Origin: Nocardioides sp. 1609
GTDB lineage: Bacteria > Actinomycetota > Actinomycetes > Propionibacteriales > Nocardioidaceae
Length of the DNA stretch: 64,000 bases
Direction: 5' to 3'
Assembly: GCF_004522105.1 (NCBI RefSeq)
Contig: NZ_SPUJ01000006.1
Span: forward strand, 248,001 to 312,000
Part shown: positions 33,401-41,696 of the stretch, one piece after another
Layout: each line of letters opens with the position of its first letter
How positions within the stretch are numbered: position 1 is the first letter of the stretch
Position numbers and translations under genes: made by a program
Notes under the pieces: model-generated
What the model was told of the DNA's origin: nothing
Databases searched by the model: none
Seen by the model: only the letters and a program-made list of their open reading frames with translations

Positions 33401-34852
33401 GTGAACGAGGACGACCTCGACGACTTCATCGCCGCGCTCCAGGACGTCGTTCTGCCGACCGGCGTCCCGGTGCTGCCGACGCTCGACGTCGCAGCCCACT
33501 TCTCGGTGGGCGCCGACACCGGTGAGGCGACCGGCGCCTGGTTCGACGTGACCGTGCTCCGCTCCGGTCGGGTGGCGCTGTCGATCGGCCAGGTGCCCGG
33601 CGGCGGGCTCGAGGCGGGCGCAGCCGCCGGCGGGGTGAGCGCCGTGCTCCGCGCCGGCCTGCTCTGCCACGAGGACGTCGCCGCCGCGCTCGGCCTCGCC
33701 GACCTCCACGCCCGGCACACCCGCGACGCGCGCGGCACCGCCGTGGTCGTCGCGCTGCTCGACCCCGAGGTCGGCTCGCTGTCCTACGTCACCGCCGGCC
33801 ACGAGGCGCCCGTCGTGGCCACGGCCGACGGCACCAGCGTGCGCCTGCCCCGCACCGGCTCGGGGGCGCTCGGCACCCTCGACGGACCGGTCGTCGGCGA
33901 GCACCGCCTCGGCGACGGCGACCTGGTGCTGCTCGACTCGCCCGAGACCCCGGCGTCCACGTCGGGCTCGGCCGACGACGTCACCGCGCTGCTCGACCGG
34001 GCCCGCGTCGTCGGCGATGCCGCCGCGACCTGCTCGGCCGTGGCCCGCCCGACCGTGGCGGCGCAGACCCGCGGTGCCGTCGCCGTGCTCGCGGCCGAGC
34101 GCCGTGCGGCGCGCACCGCCGACCTGGACCTCGACCTCTCCCTCGACCCGACGACCGGACGACGCGCGCGGGTCGCGCTCGAGGACTGGCTCACCCGGCT
34201 CGGCGCACCGGCGATGGACGCACTGTGCCTCGTGCACGCCGCCACCGAGCTGGTGACGAACGCCGTCGAGCACGCCCACCTCCCCGGCGAGTCCGCGGGA
34301 CGGGTGGTGCTGCACGCGACGCACGCGACCAGCGGCGAGATCGTGGTCGACGTGTCCGACGACGGCCGGTGGCGGGTGCCGTCCGACGACGTCGCCCGTG
34401 GGCGCGGGTTGGCGATGGCCGCGGGCCTGGTCGACGACATGACCCTGACGTCCGGCGAGCACGGCACCCACGCCCGGCTCCGCCACCGCCTGTCGCGCCC
34501 GGTGGTCATCGAGCGGGCGCCCGTCCCGCTGCTGCAGGTCGCGCCGCCGGTGCTCGAGGTCGAGCAGGTCCGGCTCGGCTCGGTCCGCCTTGCCGGCTTC
34601 TTCGGCCACGACGAGGTCGACCAGATCACCTACGCGCTGCTGCTCGCCTCGCGCGGCGGCACCCAGCCGATCGACATCGACCTGAGCGACGTCACGGACC
34701 TCTCGGCCGGCGGCCTCCGTCTGCTCGCCGACCTCGTCGCTCGCCCGGCTCCCGACCCGACCGGCCACGCCGGCGTCGTCCTGCACGCCCGGCGCGGCTC
34801 GGCCCCCCAGGTCGAGCTCGAACGCGCCGGCATCGTCCACCATGCCTCCTGA
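33401..34852 (+). CDS. Fusion of degenerate PP2C, RsbW-like kinase and STAS domain
   Basis: The 483-residue product joins three partner-switching domains. Residues about 20-232 align with a SpoIIE-type PP2C but metal motifs are altered: TGAWFDV for GGDWYDV, SIGQVPGGG for GDVAGKG, and RGAVAVL for DDIAVL, so it is likely a pseudophosphatase. Residues about 240-365 are an HATPase_c domain with N-box ATELVTNAVEHAHL, DVSDDGRW and GRGLAMAAGLV and HGTHARL intact. Residues about 388-478 are a STAS domain with IDLSDVTDLSAGGLRLL (Ser435 at the phosphorylation position). A strong ribosome binding site (GGAAGGGG) precedes GTG 33401. It overlaps the next gene by 11 bases. Combining kinase and its own STAS substrate type in one chain is unusual. 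Confidence 0.88.
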   Translation: MNEDDLDDFIAALQDVVLPTGVPVLPTLDVAAHFSVGADTGEATGAWFDVTVLRSGRVALSIGQVPGGGLEAGAAAGGVSAVLRAGLLCHEDVAAALGLADLHARHTRDARGTAVVVALLDPEVGSLSYVTAGHEAPVVATADGTSVRLPRTGSGALGTLDGPVVGEHRLGDGDLVLLDSPETPASTSGSADDVTALLDRARVVGDAAATCSAVARPTVAAQTRGAVAVLAAERRAARTADLDLDLSLDPTTGRRARVALEDWLTRLGAPAMDALCLVHAATELVTNAVEHAHLPGESAGRVVLHATHATSGEIVVDVSDDGRWRVPSDDVARGRGLAMAAGLVDDMTLTSGEHGTHARLRHRLSRPVVIERAPVPLLQVAPPVLEVEQVRLGSVRLAGFFGHDEVDQITYALLLASRGGTQPIDIDLSDVTDLSAGGLRLLADLVARPAPDPTGHAGVVLHARRGSAPQVELERAGIVHHAS

Positions 34853-35510
34853 GGTCGTCCCCACGACCAGCCCGCGCCGGGCCCTCCGGGTCGCGGTCGC
34901 CCCCGACGCGCCGGTCGTCGTCGCCGGCGTCAAGGCGCTGCTGCGGTCCGCGGACCCCGACGTGACCGTCGTCGACCTGCCCGACACCGTGCGCGGGCTG
35001 TCGACCGTCGACGTCGTCCTCTACGACCCCCTGCACGGCGTCCCGGCCGGCTTCGGGGACGGGGCGAGCGCCGCCACGCCGGCGCTCGTCGGGTTCTCGT
35101 GGTCGGTGCGCGGCGACACCGAGGCCACCGCGCGCTCCCACGGGGCCCGCTGCCTGCTCTCGAAGGACCTCTCCGGTGCCCGGATCCTCCACGCCCTGCG
35201 GGCCGTGCAGGCCGGGCAGCGGACGTCGTTCGTGCTCAGCACGACCACGGACACGACGGCCCGCGGCCGCACCCGCGTCGTCGACGGCCTCACGGCGCGC
35301 GAGGTCGACATCCTGCAGATGATCACCGAGGGGCTCAGCAACGACGAGATCGCCCGTGGGCTGTACCTCAGCATCAACTCGGTCAAGACCTACATCCGCA
35401 CGGCGTACCGCAAGATCGGCGTGACCCGACGGCCGCAGGCGGTGCTGTGGGGCGTGCACCACGGCTTCGGCCACGGCCACCCGGGCCGCGTGTCGGCCGA
35501 CGACACCTGA
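34842..35510 (+). CDS. LuxR-type response regulator
   Basis: The 222-residue product has a receiver-like domain (about 14-130) and a C-terminal LuxR/FixJ HTH (LTAREVDILQMITEGLSNDEIARGLYLSINSVKTYIRTAY, described here in parts). The receiver has D62 (VVLYDP) at the phospho-acceptor position, S86 and K108 (LLSKDL), but only one of the usual two N-terminal acidic residues (D22), so phosphorylation is uncertain. It overlaps the fusion gene by 11 bases, giving strong coupling, and probably transmits the output of the partner-switching module to promoters. No histidine kinase is nearby. Confidence 0.88.
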   Translation: MPPEVVPTTSPRRALRVAVAPDAPVVVAGVKALLRSADPDVTVVDLPDTVRGLSTVDVVLYDPLHGVPAGFGDGASAATPALVGFSWSVRGDTEATARSHGARCLLSKDLSGARILHALRAVQAGQRTSFVLSTTTDTTARGRTRVVDGLTAREVDILQMITEGLSNDEIARGLYLSINSVKTYIRTAYRKIGVTRRPQAVLWGVHHGFGHGHPGRVSADDT

Positions 35511-35532
35511 GCCCCTGACCCCGAGGACCCCG

Positions 35533-35892
35533 ATGCCCGCACCGTCCACGCTCGCCGCCTCGCGGCTGCTCACCCCGGACGCGCTCGGCGCGCCGCTCGC
35601 CGCCGACGCCGTCGGGGCCGGCAGCGGGCCGATGCCGACCGCGTCCGCCACGTTGGGCGACGGCGTTCCCGAGACCGGCATCTGGGAGGCGGCCCCCGGC
35701 ACGGACGTCGACGTCGAGGCCGACGAGCTGTTCGTCGTCCTCGCCGGCCGCGGGACGGTGCGCTTCGACGACGACGGCAGCGAGCTCGCGCTGCAGCCCG
35801 GCGCCGTCGTCCGGTTGCGGGCCGGCGACCGCACGACCTGGACGGTCACCGAGACCCTGCGCAAGGTCTACGTGCTGCTGCCGGACCGCTGA
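35533..35892 (+). CDS. Cupin-domain protein
   Basis: The 119-residue product is a small single-domain beta-barrel: ETGIWEAAPGTDVDVEADELFVVLAGRGTVRFDD, then ALQPGAVVRLRAGDRTTWTV and a final strand. It matches the DUF861/(S)-ureidoglycine-type cupin group, which normally has a reduced set of metal ligands; here E70-type glutamate in DVEADELF is kept but the usual histidines are absent, so metal binding is doubtful. It follows the response regulator by 22 bp, same strand, and may be co-transcribed. Function unknown. Confidence 0.75.
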   Translation: MPAPSTLAASRLLTPDALGAPLAADAVGAGSGPMPTASATLGDGVPETGIWEAAPGTDVDVEADELFVVLAGRGTVRFDDDGSELALQPGAVVRLRAGDRTTWTVTETLRKVYVLLPDR

Positions 35893-35948
35893 CCGCGGCC
35901 GGGCCGTCGGCGGCTCGGCGGAGCTCAGCCCCCGGGGCCCCCCGTCGA

Positions 35949-37310
35949 CTAGCCCTTCGACTTGCCCTTGGACTTGCCCTTCGACTTGCCCTTGCCCTTC
36001 GACTTGCCCTTGCCCTTCGACTTGTCCTTTTCCTTGGACTTGCCCTTGCCCTTCGACTTGCCCTTCGACGTGGCCTTGCCCGTCGGCTTCGCGTCGGCGG
36101 CGCCGGAGGACGACGACGGGGGGCGCGCCGCCCCGCCCGCCCCCGCGGTCGGCGCCCGCGGCGTGGTGGTGCCGGTCGGGCTCGGGGCTCCGGTCGTCGT
36201 CGGGACCGACGCGGACGGCGGCGACGACGACGCGGGCGACTCGGCGCTCGGCTCACCGTCGCCGCCTCCCGCCGCCACGAGGTAGCCCAGGGCGAGGAGC
36301 AGCACGACGACGCCGGCCACGGCCACCAGCGCGACCCGGCGGCGACGGGCCTCCGGCCGCCCAGCGGGGGCGCCCATCACCGCCGTGGCGGCGACCGGGG
36401 CGGCGACCGGGACTGCGACCGGGACTGCGGCCGGCGCAGCGATCGAGGAAGCGACCGGGGCGGCGATCGGGGCGGTCATCGGGGCGGTGACCGGTGTGGG
36501 GCCCGACTCTGCGGCACGTCCCGCGAGCACCTGGAGGCGGAGGGCGACCTCCGCGGCGGAGGGACGGTCGGCTGCCTCGCGCGCGGTCATCGTCGAGACG
36601 AGGCCCGCCCAGCCCGGCGGCAGCGACGCGGGGACCAGCGGCGCGCGCTGCAGGCGGGCGAGTGCGGCCTCGACGGGCGGCCCGTCGTACTCCCGACGCC
36701 CGGTGAGTCCCTCCAGCAGGACCAGCCCCAGGGCGTAGACGTCGGCCGGGGTCGACACGGCGTCCCCGGCGACCTGCTCGGGCGCGAGGTAGGCGGCGGT
36801 GCCGATGGTGTGGCCGGTGAGGGTCAGAGACGCCTCGGACCCCGCGAGGCGCGCGATGCCGAAGTCGGTGAGCTTGGGGCGGTCGTCCGCGGCGAGCAGC
36901 ACGTTCGACGGCTTGACGTCACGGTGGACGATGCCGTGGGAGTGCGCGTGCGCCAGGGCCGAGGCCAGCCCGGTCCCGATCGCCGCCCACCGCGCGGGCT
37001 CGAGCCGCTCGCGCCCCAGGAGCTCGTCGAGGGGCACCCCGGCGACCAGCTCGAGCACCAGCCACGGCCGGTCGCCCGCGACGCCCGCGTCGAGCACGGT
37101 GACGACGTTCGGGTGGTTGAGCATCGCCAGCAACCGGGCCTCGCTCGCGAAGCGCTCACGGTCGACGTCACCGACCTCGCGGAGCAGCTTGACCGCGACG
37201 TCGCGGTGGAGCACCCGGTCGTGGGCACGCACCACGTCGGCCATGCCGCCGCGGCCGAGCGGGACGCCCAGCTCGTACCGCTCGCCGAGCAGGTCGGGAT
37301 CGCTGGTCAT
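35949..37310 (-). CDS. Transmembrane serine/threonine protein kinase (PknB-type)
   Basis: The 453-residue product has a complete Hanks-type kinase domain (about 12-270): GRGGMADVV loop, K41 in VAVKLL, HRDVKPSN with D131, DFG at 149-151 and LAPEQ. A Pro/Ala/Val-rich linker follows, then one membrane segment (VALVAVAGVVVLLLALGYLVA, about 340-362), a Ser/Pro/Thr-rich stretch and a C-terminal tail of about 40 residues made of repeated K-S/G-K units. There are no PASTA domains. The lysine tail lies outside the membrane and could bind teichoic acid, other anionic polymers or DNA. ATG 37310 is preceded by GAGGAG at good spacing, better than a GTG at 37349. Confidence 0.9.
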   Translation of the reverse strand: MTSDPDLLGERYELGVPLGRGGMADVVRAHDRVLHRDVAVKLLREVGDVDRERFASEARLLAMLNHPNVVTVLDAGVAGDRPWLVLELVAGVPLDELLGRERLEPARWAAIGTGLASALAHAHSHGIVHRDVKPSNVLLAADDRPKLTDFGIARLAGSEASLTLTGHTIGTAAYLAPEQVAGDAVSTPADVYALGLVLLEGLTGRREYDGPPVEAALARLQRAPLVPASLPPGWAGLVSTMTAREAADRPSAAEVALRLQVLAGRAAESGPTPVTAPMTAPIAAPVASSIAAPAAVPVAVPVAAPVAATAVMGAPAGRPEARRRRVALVAVAGVVVLLLALGYLVAAGGGDGEPSAESPASSSPPSASVPTTTGAPSPTGTTTPRAPTAGAGGAARPPSSSSGAADAKPTGKATSKGKSKGKGKSKEKDKSKGKGKSKGKGKSKGKSKGKSKG

Positions 37311-37424
37311 CTGCGCGGGCTCCTCGGGGTGGAAGGACGACCCGTTCACTGTGGCCGCCGCGCGGCGTGGTGGCTCCGCCCCTGCAGGTGAGACGTCCCC
37401 GGCGGGCGCCTCGGACGGCGACGC

Positions 37425-37607
37425 TCAGGCGTGGCCCGCCTGGGGCCCGTCGACCTCGAAGGCGTTGTCGTCGGGCTCGACCGCCTGCTCGAGCTCGGCC
37501 TCGTCGATCTCGACGCCGGCGATGGGGTTGCCGCCCTCGGTGCCCGGGACGTCGCCGGCGGGCGTGGTGTCGGCGGTGGTCTCGGGCTCGTGCTGCTCGG
37601 AGGTCAT
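37425..37607 (-). CDS. Small acidic hypothetical protein
   Basis: A 60-residue, strongly acidic product with no cysteines and no membrane segment (DEAELEQAVEPDDNAFEVDG). No family is recognised. Evidence that it is real: a textbook leaderless promoter, TACCTT on the minus strand (37614-37619), 6 nt before the ATG, and GC-rich third positions. It is upstream of the kinase gene on the same strand (114 bp gap) and could be a kinase regulator or substrate, which is only a guess. Confidence 0.62.
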   Translation of the reverse strand: MTSEQHEPETTADTTPAGDVPGTEGGNPIAGVEIDEAELEQAVEPDDNAFEVDGPQAGHA

Positions 37608-37734
37608 GCACCGAAGGTACGGACTGCGCGGGGCACCCGGTCCACCCCGCCGGGCAGGGGCGCCGCAGCGTCGTGGAGGCAGGTGGTCCAGACCAGTCGG
37701 ATCGACGCTGGCACTCCTGGTTCAGTTCCATTAC

Positions 37735-37749
37735 GTTACGACACGTAAC
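37735..37749. promoter_or_regulatory. Inverted repeat operator in an AT-rich promoter
   Basis: GTTACG-ACA-CGTAAC is a perfect 6-bp inverted repeat in an unusually AT-rich stretch 36 bp before the start of the ELWxxDGT-repeat gene. It looks like a TetR-type operator; the TetR gene at 39583 is a natural candidate for binding it. Confidence 0.55.
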
Positions 37750-37785
37750 TAAACATGCGACACACCACCTCAGGAGAGAGACACC

Positions 37786-39465
37786 ATGCACCACCACCAG
37801 AACCCCCGCCCCACCGTGGCGGGGATGTGCGCCGCCGCCGTCGGGCTGGCGGCCCTGGCCGTCACCGCCGGCGCGACGCCGGCGTCGGCCCACGGCAACG
37901 CCTCGCCCACCGTCGTGAAGACCTTCACCACGATGAGCGCCACCCAGGACATCGCCGTGCTCGGCAACCGGTTCCTGTTCGCCGCCGAGGCCGAGACCGG
38001 CGGCCTCGAGCCGTTCATCTCGGACGGCACCCCCGCCGGCACCACGATGCTCAAGGACCTCGTCCCCGGCGCCGGTGACAGCACGCCGGCGGAGTTCACC
38101 CGGGTCGGCTCGCGGGTCTACTTCGTGGCCACGACGCTCGCCGCCGGCCGGGAGCTGTGGGTCACCGACGGCACGGCGGCCGGCACCTCGATGGTCGAGG
38201 ACGTCCTCCCGGGCGCCCTGGGCGCCGCACCCGGCGAGCTGACCGCCTTCGGCGACCGGCTGCTCTTCAAGGCCTCCGACGGGGTCCACGGGGCCGAGCT
38301 GTGGTCGAGCCGCGGCACCGCTGCCACTACGGAGCTCGTCGACGACCTGACGCCCGGCGGTTCCGGCAGCTCCGTGTCCGGCATCACCGCGGCCGACGGC
38401 GTCGCCTACTTCCGGGCCTTCTCCGCCGGGACCGGCACCGAGCTCGTGCGCACCGACGGCACGGACGGCGGCACCCAGTTCCTGGACCTCGTGGCGGGCG
38501 GGTCGTCGAGCACCCCCGACCAGATCACCCACCTGTCCGGCGGCACCGTCGTCTTCACCGCCTCGACGTTCGGCGCGGGCCGCGAGCTGTGGCGCAGCAA
38601 CGGCACCCCGGCCGGGTCCGTCCTGGTCGAGGACGTCACCCCCGGTCCGGACAACAGCACCATCACCGACCTGACGCGCGTCGGGTCGAAGGTCTTCTAC
38701 GCCGGCACCCAGCCTGGCAAGGGACGTGAGCTCTTCGCCACCGCCGGCACCGCGGCGACCACCGCGATGGTGCGCGACATCGCGCCCGGCAGCAGCAGCA
38801 CCCCCGCCGACATCGTCGACGTCGCGGGGCGGGCGTACTTCACCGCGGAGGCACCTGGCTCCGGCCGCGAGCTCTACACCTCCAACGGCACCGAGTCCGG
38901 CACCGTCAAGGTCGAGGAGATCGGCGCCGGGACCGACGACGGCGTCGTGGGCCCGCTGGTCGCCAGCGGCCGCTTCGTCGCCTTCGGGGGCGACACCGCC
39001 GCCACCGGCACCGAGCCGTGGGTGAGCAACGGGTCCGCCGGCGGCACCGACCAGGTCAAGGACGTCGTCCCGGGCAACCAGGGCAGCGCCCAGGCCCTGG
39101 TCGCCGTCGGCAACCACGTCGTCTACCGCACCCTCGTGGAGGGCAAGCCCACCCTGGTCGCGCACGACGTCCAGCGCTGGTTCACCGTCGACGCGGCCAC
39201 GCCCAAGATCACCAAGAAGACCAAGGGCAAGCTGCGCGCCGGCTCCAAGCTGGTCGCCCAGGCCGGCTCGTGGGAGCCGGGTGCCACGCTGACGTTCCGC
39301 TGGCTGCGGAACGGCAAGCCGATCGCCGGGGCCACCAAGACGACCTACCAGGTCAAGAAGGCCGACCGCGGCAAGAAGATCCGGGTCCGCGTCACCGGTG
39401 CGCTGGCCGGCCACAACTCGGTGGAACGCACGTCCTCCGCGACCGGCAAGGTCACGAAGGGCTGA
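37786..39465 (+). CDS. Secreted ELWxxDGT-repeat protein
   Basis: The 559-residue product has a signal peptide with a histidine-rich lead and a cleavage-like ATPASA at about residue 35. About eight repeats of some 45-50 residues follow (about 45-450), each with a form of ELW-x-x-x-G-T-x-x-G-T, for example GRELWVTDGTAAGT, GAELWSSRGTAAT and GRELFATAGTAAT; such repeats build beta-propeller-like folds. The C-terminal 95 residues form an Ig-like/listerial-type domain (AGSWEPGATLTFRWLRNGKPI). Likely exported and surface or extracellular; ligand unknown. AGGAGAGAG is the ribosome binding site. An operator-like repeat precedes it and a terminator follows. Confidence 0.88.
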   Translation: MHHHQNPRPTVAGMCAAAVGLAALAVTAGATPASAHGNASPTVVKTFTTMSATQDIAVLGNRFLFAAEAETGGLEPFISDGTPAGTTMLKDLVPGAGDSTPAEFTRVGSRVYFVATTLAAGRELWVTDGTAAGTSMVEDVLPGALGAAPGELTAFGDRLLFKASDGVHGAELWSSRGTAATTELVDDLTPGGSGSSVSGITAADGVAYFRAFSAGTGTELVRTDGTDGGTQFLDLVAGGSSSTPDQITHLSGGTVVFTASTFGAGRELWRSNGTPAGSVLVEDVTPGPDNSTITDLTRVGSKVFYAGTQPGKGRELFATAGTAATTAMVRDIAPGSSSTPADIVDVAGRAYFTAEAPGSGRELYTSNGTESGTVKVEEIGAGTDDGVVGPLVASGRFVAFGGDTAATGTEPWVSNGSAGGTDQVKDVVPGNQGSAQALVAVGNHVVYRTLVEGKPTLVAHDVQRWFTVDAATPKITKKTKGKLRAGSKLVAQAGSWEPGATLTFRWLRNGKPIAGATKTTYQVKKADRGKKIRVRVTGALAGHNSVERTSSATGKVTKG

Positions 39466-39484
39466 GCACCATCAGCGACGACCG

Positions 39485-39515
39485 CAGCGGTCGGACCCCT
39501 CGGGTCCGGCCGCTG
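39485..39515 (+). terminator. Hairpin terminator after ELWxxDGT gene
   Basis: A 14-bp stem (39485-39498 with 39502-39515, one G-U pair) with a 3-nt loop starts 20 bp after the stop. It should separate this gene from the downstream TetR gene. Confidence 0.75.
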
Positions 39516-39582
39516 TCGGCATGCCCGACCACGAAGGCCCACCACCCACGGTGGACGATGGCTGCAACGACCAGGAGGACCC

Positions 39583-40152
39583 ATGGCGCGCCCGCGTGAC
39601 CCGCTCATCGAGGAACGGATCCTCGATGCGACCGACGACCTCATCGCCGAGCACGGCTACGCCGGCCTGACGATGGAGGCCATCGCCGAGAGGGCCGGGG
39701 TGGGCAAGCCCACCATCTACCGCCGCTTCGCCAACCGCGACGAGGTCGTCATGGCGGTCAACGCCCGCGCCTCCATCCCCGTCGAGCCGGTCGACACCGG
39801 GAGCCTGCTGGGCGACATCCAGGCCGTGGTCCGCGGCGTGGTCCCCACGGTCAACACCCCGACCATCCGGGCCACCCTCGGCCCACAGGTCGGACGCGCC
39901 ATCGCCGACGACACCGCCAACCGCGTGTTCCAGGACACCGTCGGCGGGTCCTCGGACGTGTACATGCGACCGATCTGGCAGCGGGGCCTGGACCGTGGCG
40001 AGATCGATCCCGACCTCGACTACCTCGTGGCGCGCACCGCCCTCGGGACCGCCGTGATCTTCTCCCTCACGCTCTACCGCCTCGACGACTCGTGCGTCGA
40101 CCAGATCGCGCGCATGTGGGTCCGCTCGGTGGCCCCGCCCCCCGAGCGCTGA
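39583..40152 (+). CDS. TetR-family transcriptional regulator
   Basis: The 189-residue product has the TetR N-terminal HTH (RILDATDDLIAEHGYAGLTMEAIAERAGVGKPTIYRRF, read in parts) and an all-helical ligand-binding C-terminal domain of the TetR_C_16/AcrR type. A strong ribosome binding site (AGGAGG) precedes the ATG. It may control the ELWxxDGT gene upstream through the inverted repeat at 37735-37749, or itself; the ligand is unknown. A shared hairpin separates it from the convergent sugar ABC operon. Confidence 0.9.
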   Translation: MARPRDPLIEERILDATDDLIAEHGYAGLTMEAIAERAGVGKPTIYRRFANRDEVVMAVNARASIPVEPVDTGSLLGDIQAVVRGVVPTVNTPTIRATLGPQVGRAIADDTANRVFQDTVGGSSDVYMRPIWQRGLDRGEIDPDLDYLVARTALGTAVIFSLTLYRLDDSCVDQIARMWVRSVAPPPER

Positions 40153-40219
40153 TCGGCTGCAGTCGTTCTCCGGGCTGAACTGGCGCCGCTTGACCGGGTG
40201 CGTGACCACGAGCACCGCG

Positions 40220-40255
40220 GGCGTCAGGCCGGTCGCGGTGGACCGGCCTGACGCC
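40220..40255. terminator. Bidirectional hairpin terminator
   Basis: A perfect 15-bp stem (GGCGTCAGGCCGGTC / GACCGGCCTGACGCC) with a 6-nt loop lies between the convergent TetR gene and the sugar ABC operon and probably stops both. Confidence 0.85.
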
Positions 40256-40271
40256 GTCGGGTCGGCCTCGT

Positions 40272-41696
40272 TCAGGAACGCCGGGCCCTGCGGCGCGAGA
40301 CCGCGTCGATCGCGGCGGCGAGGAGCAGCACGACGCCGGTGATGACCTGCTGCCACTGGGCACCCAGGCTCGGACGCAGGCCGAGACCGTTCGGGATGAT
40401 GACGATCACCAGGGCGCCGAGGATGGCGTCGCGCGGCTTGCCCCGACCACCGAACAGCGACGTGCCACCGATGACGGCGGCCGCCACCGAGAAGAGCAGC
40501 ACGTTGCCGGAGCCGAGGTCGAGCGAGGCCGACGACTGCGACGACGCGAGCAGCACGCCACCCATCGCACCGAAGGCGGAGCACAGCGCGAACGCCGTCA
40601 CCTTCATGTGGACGACGTCGATGCCCGCGCGCCGGGCGGCCTCGGCGTTGCCGCCGGTGGCGTAGAGGTGCCGGCCCCAGGTGGTCCGGGTCAGGGCGAT
40701 CGCGCAGGCGATCATGAGCAGCACGGCGATCACGACCGCCACGGGGATCCCTTGGATCACCAGCCGTGAGCGCGGGTTGGGGTTGCGGTTCTGGTTGGCC
40801 AGGACCGTGAGCACGATGCCGACCGCGGCGATGATGCCGCCGCGCAGCAGCACCAGGCTGACGGCGTCGTGGGTCAGGTGGGCGGCCTTGGCGCGCAGGG
40901 CCGTGACCAGGGTGAAGGCGAGGTAGCCCAGCACGACCACCAGGGTGAAGATCCAGCTCTGCGTCGGGCTCAGGGTGCCGTAGGTCAGGTCGTGCCAGAA
41001 GTCGTAGTTGGAGGTGTTGACCGGGCGGCCGTCGAGGGCGAACTGGAGCACGCCCTGCCACGCGAGGAAGAGCGCGAGGGTGACGACGAAGCTGGGGATG
41101 CCGACCTTCGCCACCAGGATGCCGTTGGCCACCCCGATCGCGGTGCCGATGCAGACGGCGGCCACGAGGGCGAGCACCAGGTGCTGCGTCTGGTTGGTCG
41201 CGACGAGCACGAGCCCGACCAGGACGACGACCGCGGCGGACCAGGCGTGGACCCAGACGGCGAGGCCGATGGCGACGAGCAGCCCGACGATCAGCGCCCA
41301 GTACATGAAGGACGGCAGCCCGTCCTTCAGGTCGCCGTCGAAGACCGCGACGGCGGCGAGGGCGGCGCACATGCCGCCGGCGGTGCCGGCCGACAGGTCG
41401 ATCTCGCCGAGCAGCAGCACGAAGACCAGGCCCATCGCGATCACCGCGATGTAGACGCCCTGGCCGGGGAGGTTGCCGATGTTGTACTTCGTCAGGAACG
41501 CCTCGCTGACCTGCATGAAGATCACGCCGAGCACGACGAGGCCGAGCACCGACGGCAGCGCCCCCGGGTCTCCGGTGCGCAGCTTGGTGACCCAGCCGGT
41601 CAGGGCGCCGCCGATGGATCGCTCCTCGACGTCGAGGGAGAACTCGCCGGCGCGCTCGGGCTTGTCGAGGCTGGGAGAGGGGGTCTCGGTGCTCAT
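40272..41696 (-). CDS. Sugar ABC transporter permease (xylose/ribose type, XylH-like)
   Basis: The 474-residue product is a branched-chain-type (BPD_transp_2) permease with about ten to twelve membrane segments and the conserved AGGMCAA/GEIDLSAG region and a late AAAVIGGTSLFGGRGKP block, the EAA-like coupling loop of RbsC/XylH proteins. Its length and N-terminal extension are XylH-like rather than RbsC-like. It should form the membrane channel for a pentose or similar sugar. The ATG shares one base with the ATPase stop (TGATG). It is the last gene of the importer operon. Confidence 0.92.
   Translation of the reverse strand: MSTETPSPSLDKPERAGEFSLDVEERSIGGALTGWVTKLRTGDPGALPSVLGLVVLGVIFMQVSEAFLTKYNIGNLPGQGVYIAVIAMGLVFVLLLGEIDLSAGTAGGMCAALAAVAVFDGDLKDGLPSFMYWALIVGLLVAIGLAVWVHAWSAAVVVLVGLVLVATNQTQHLVLALVAAVCIGTAIGVANGILVAKVGIPSFVVTLALFLAWQGVLQFALDGRPVNTSNYDFWHDLTYGTLSPTQSWIFTLVVVLGYLAFTLVTALRAKAAHLTHDAVSLVLLRGGIIAAVGIVLTVLANQNRNPNPRSRLVIQGIPVAVVIAVLLMIACAIALTRTTWGRHLYATGGNAEAARRAGIDVVHMKVTAFALCSAFGAMGGVLLASSQSSASLDLGSGNVLLFSVAAAVIGGTSLFGGRGKPRDAILGALVIVIIPNGLGLRPSLGAQWQQVITGVVLLLAAAIDAVSRRRARRS

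Noticed and set aside
33401..34852. Fusion protein as a sequencing error joining separate genes
   Set aside because: The frame is continuous, the linkers are ordinary length, GC-rich codon bias is constant across all three domains, and a strong ribosome binding site lies only at the start.
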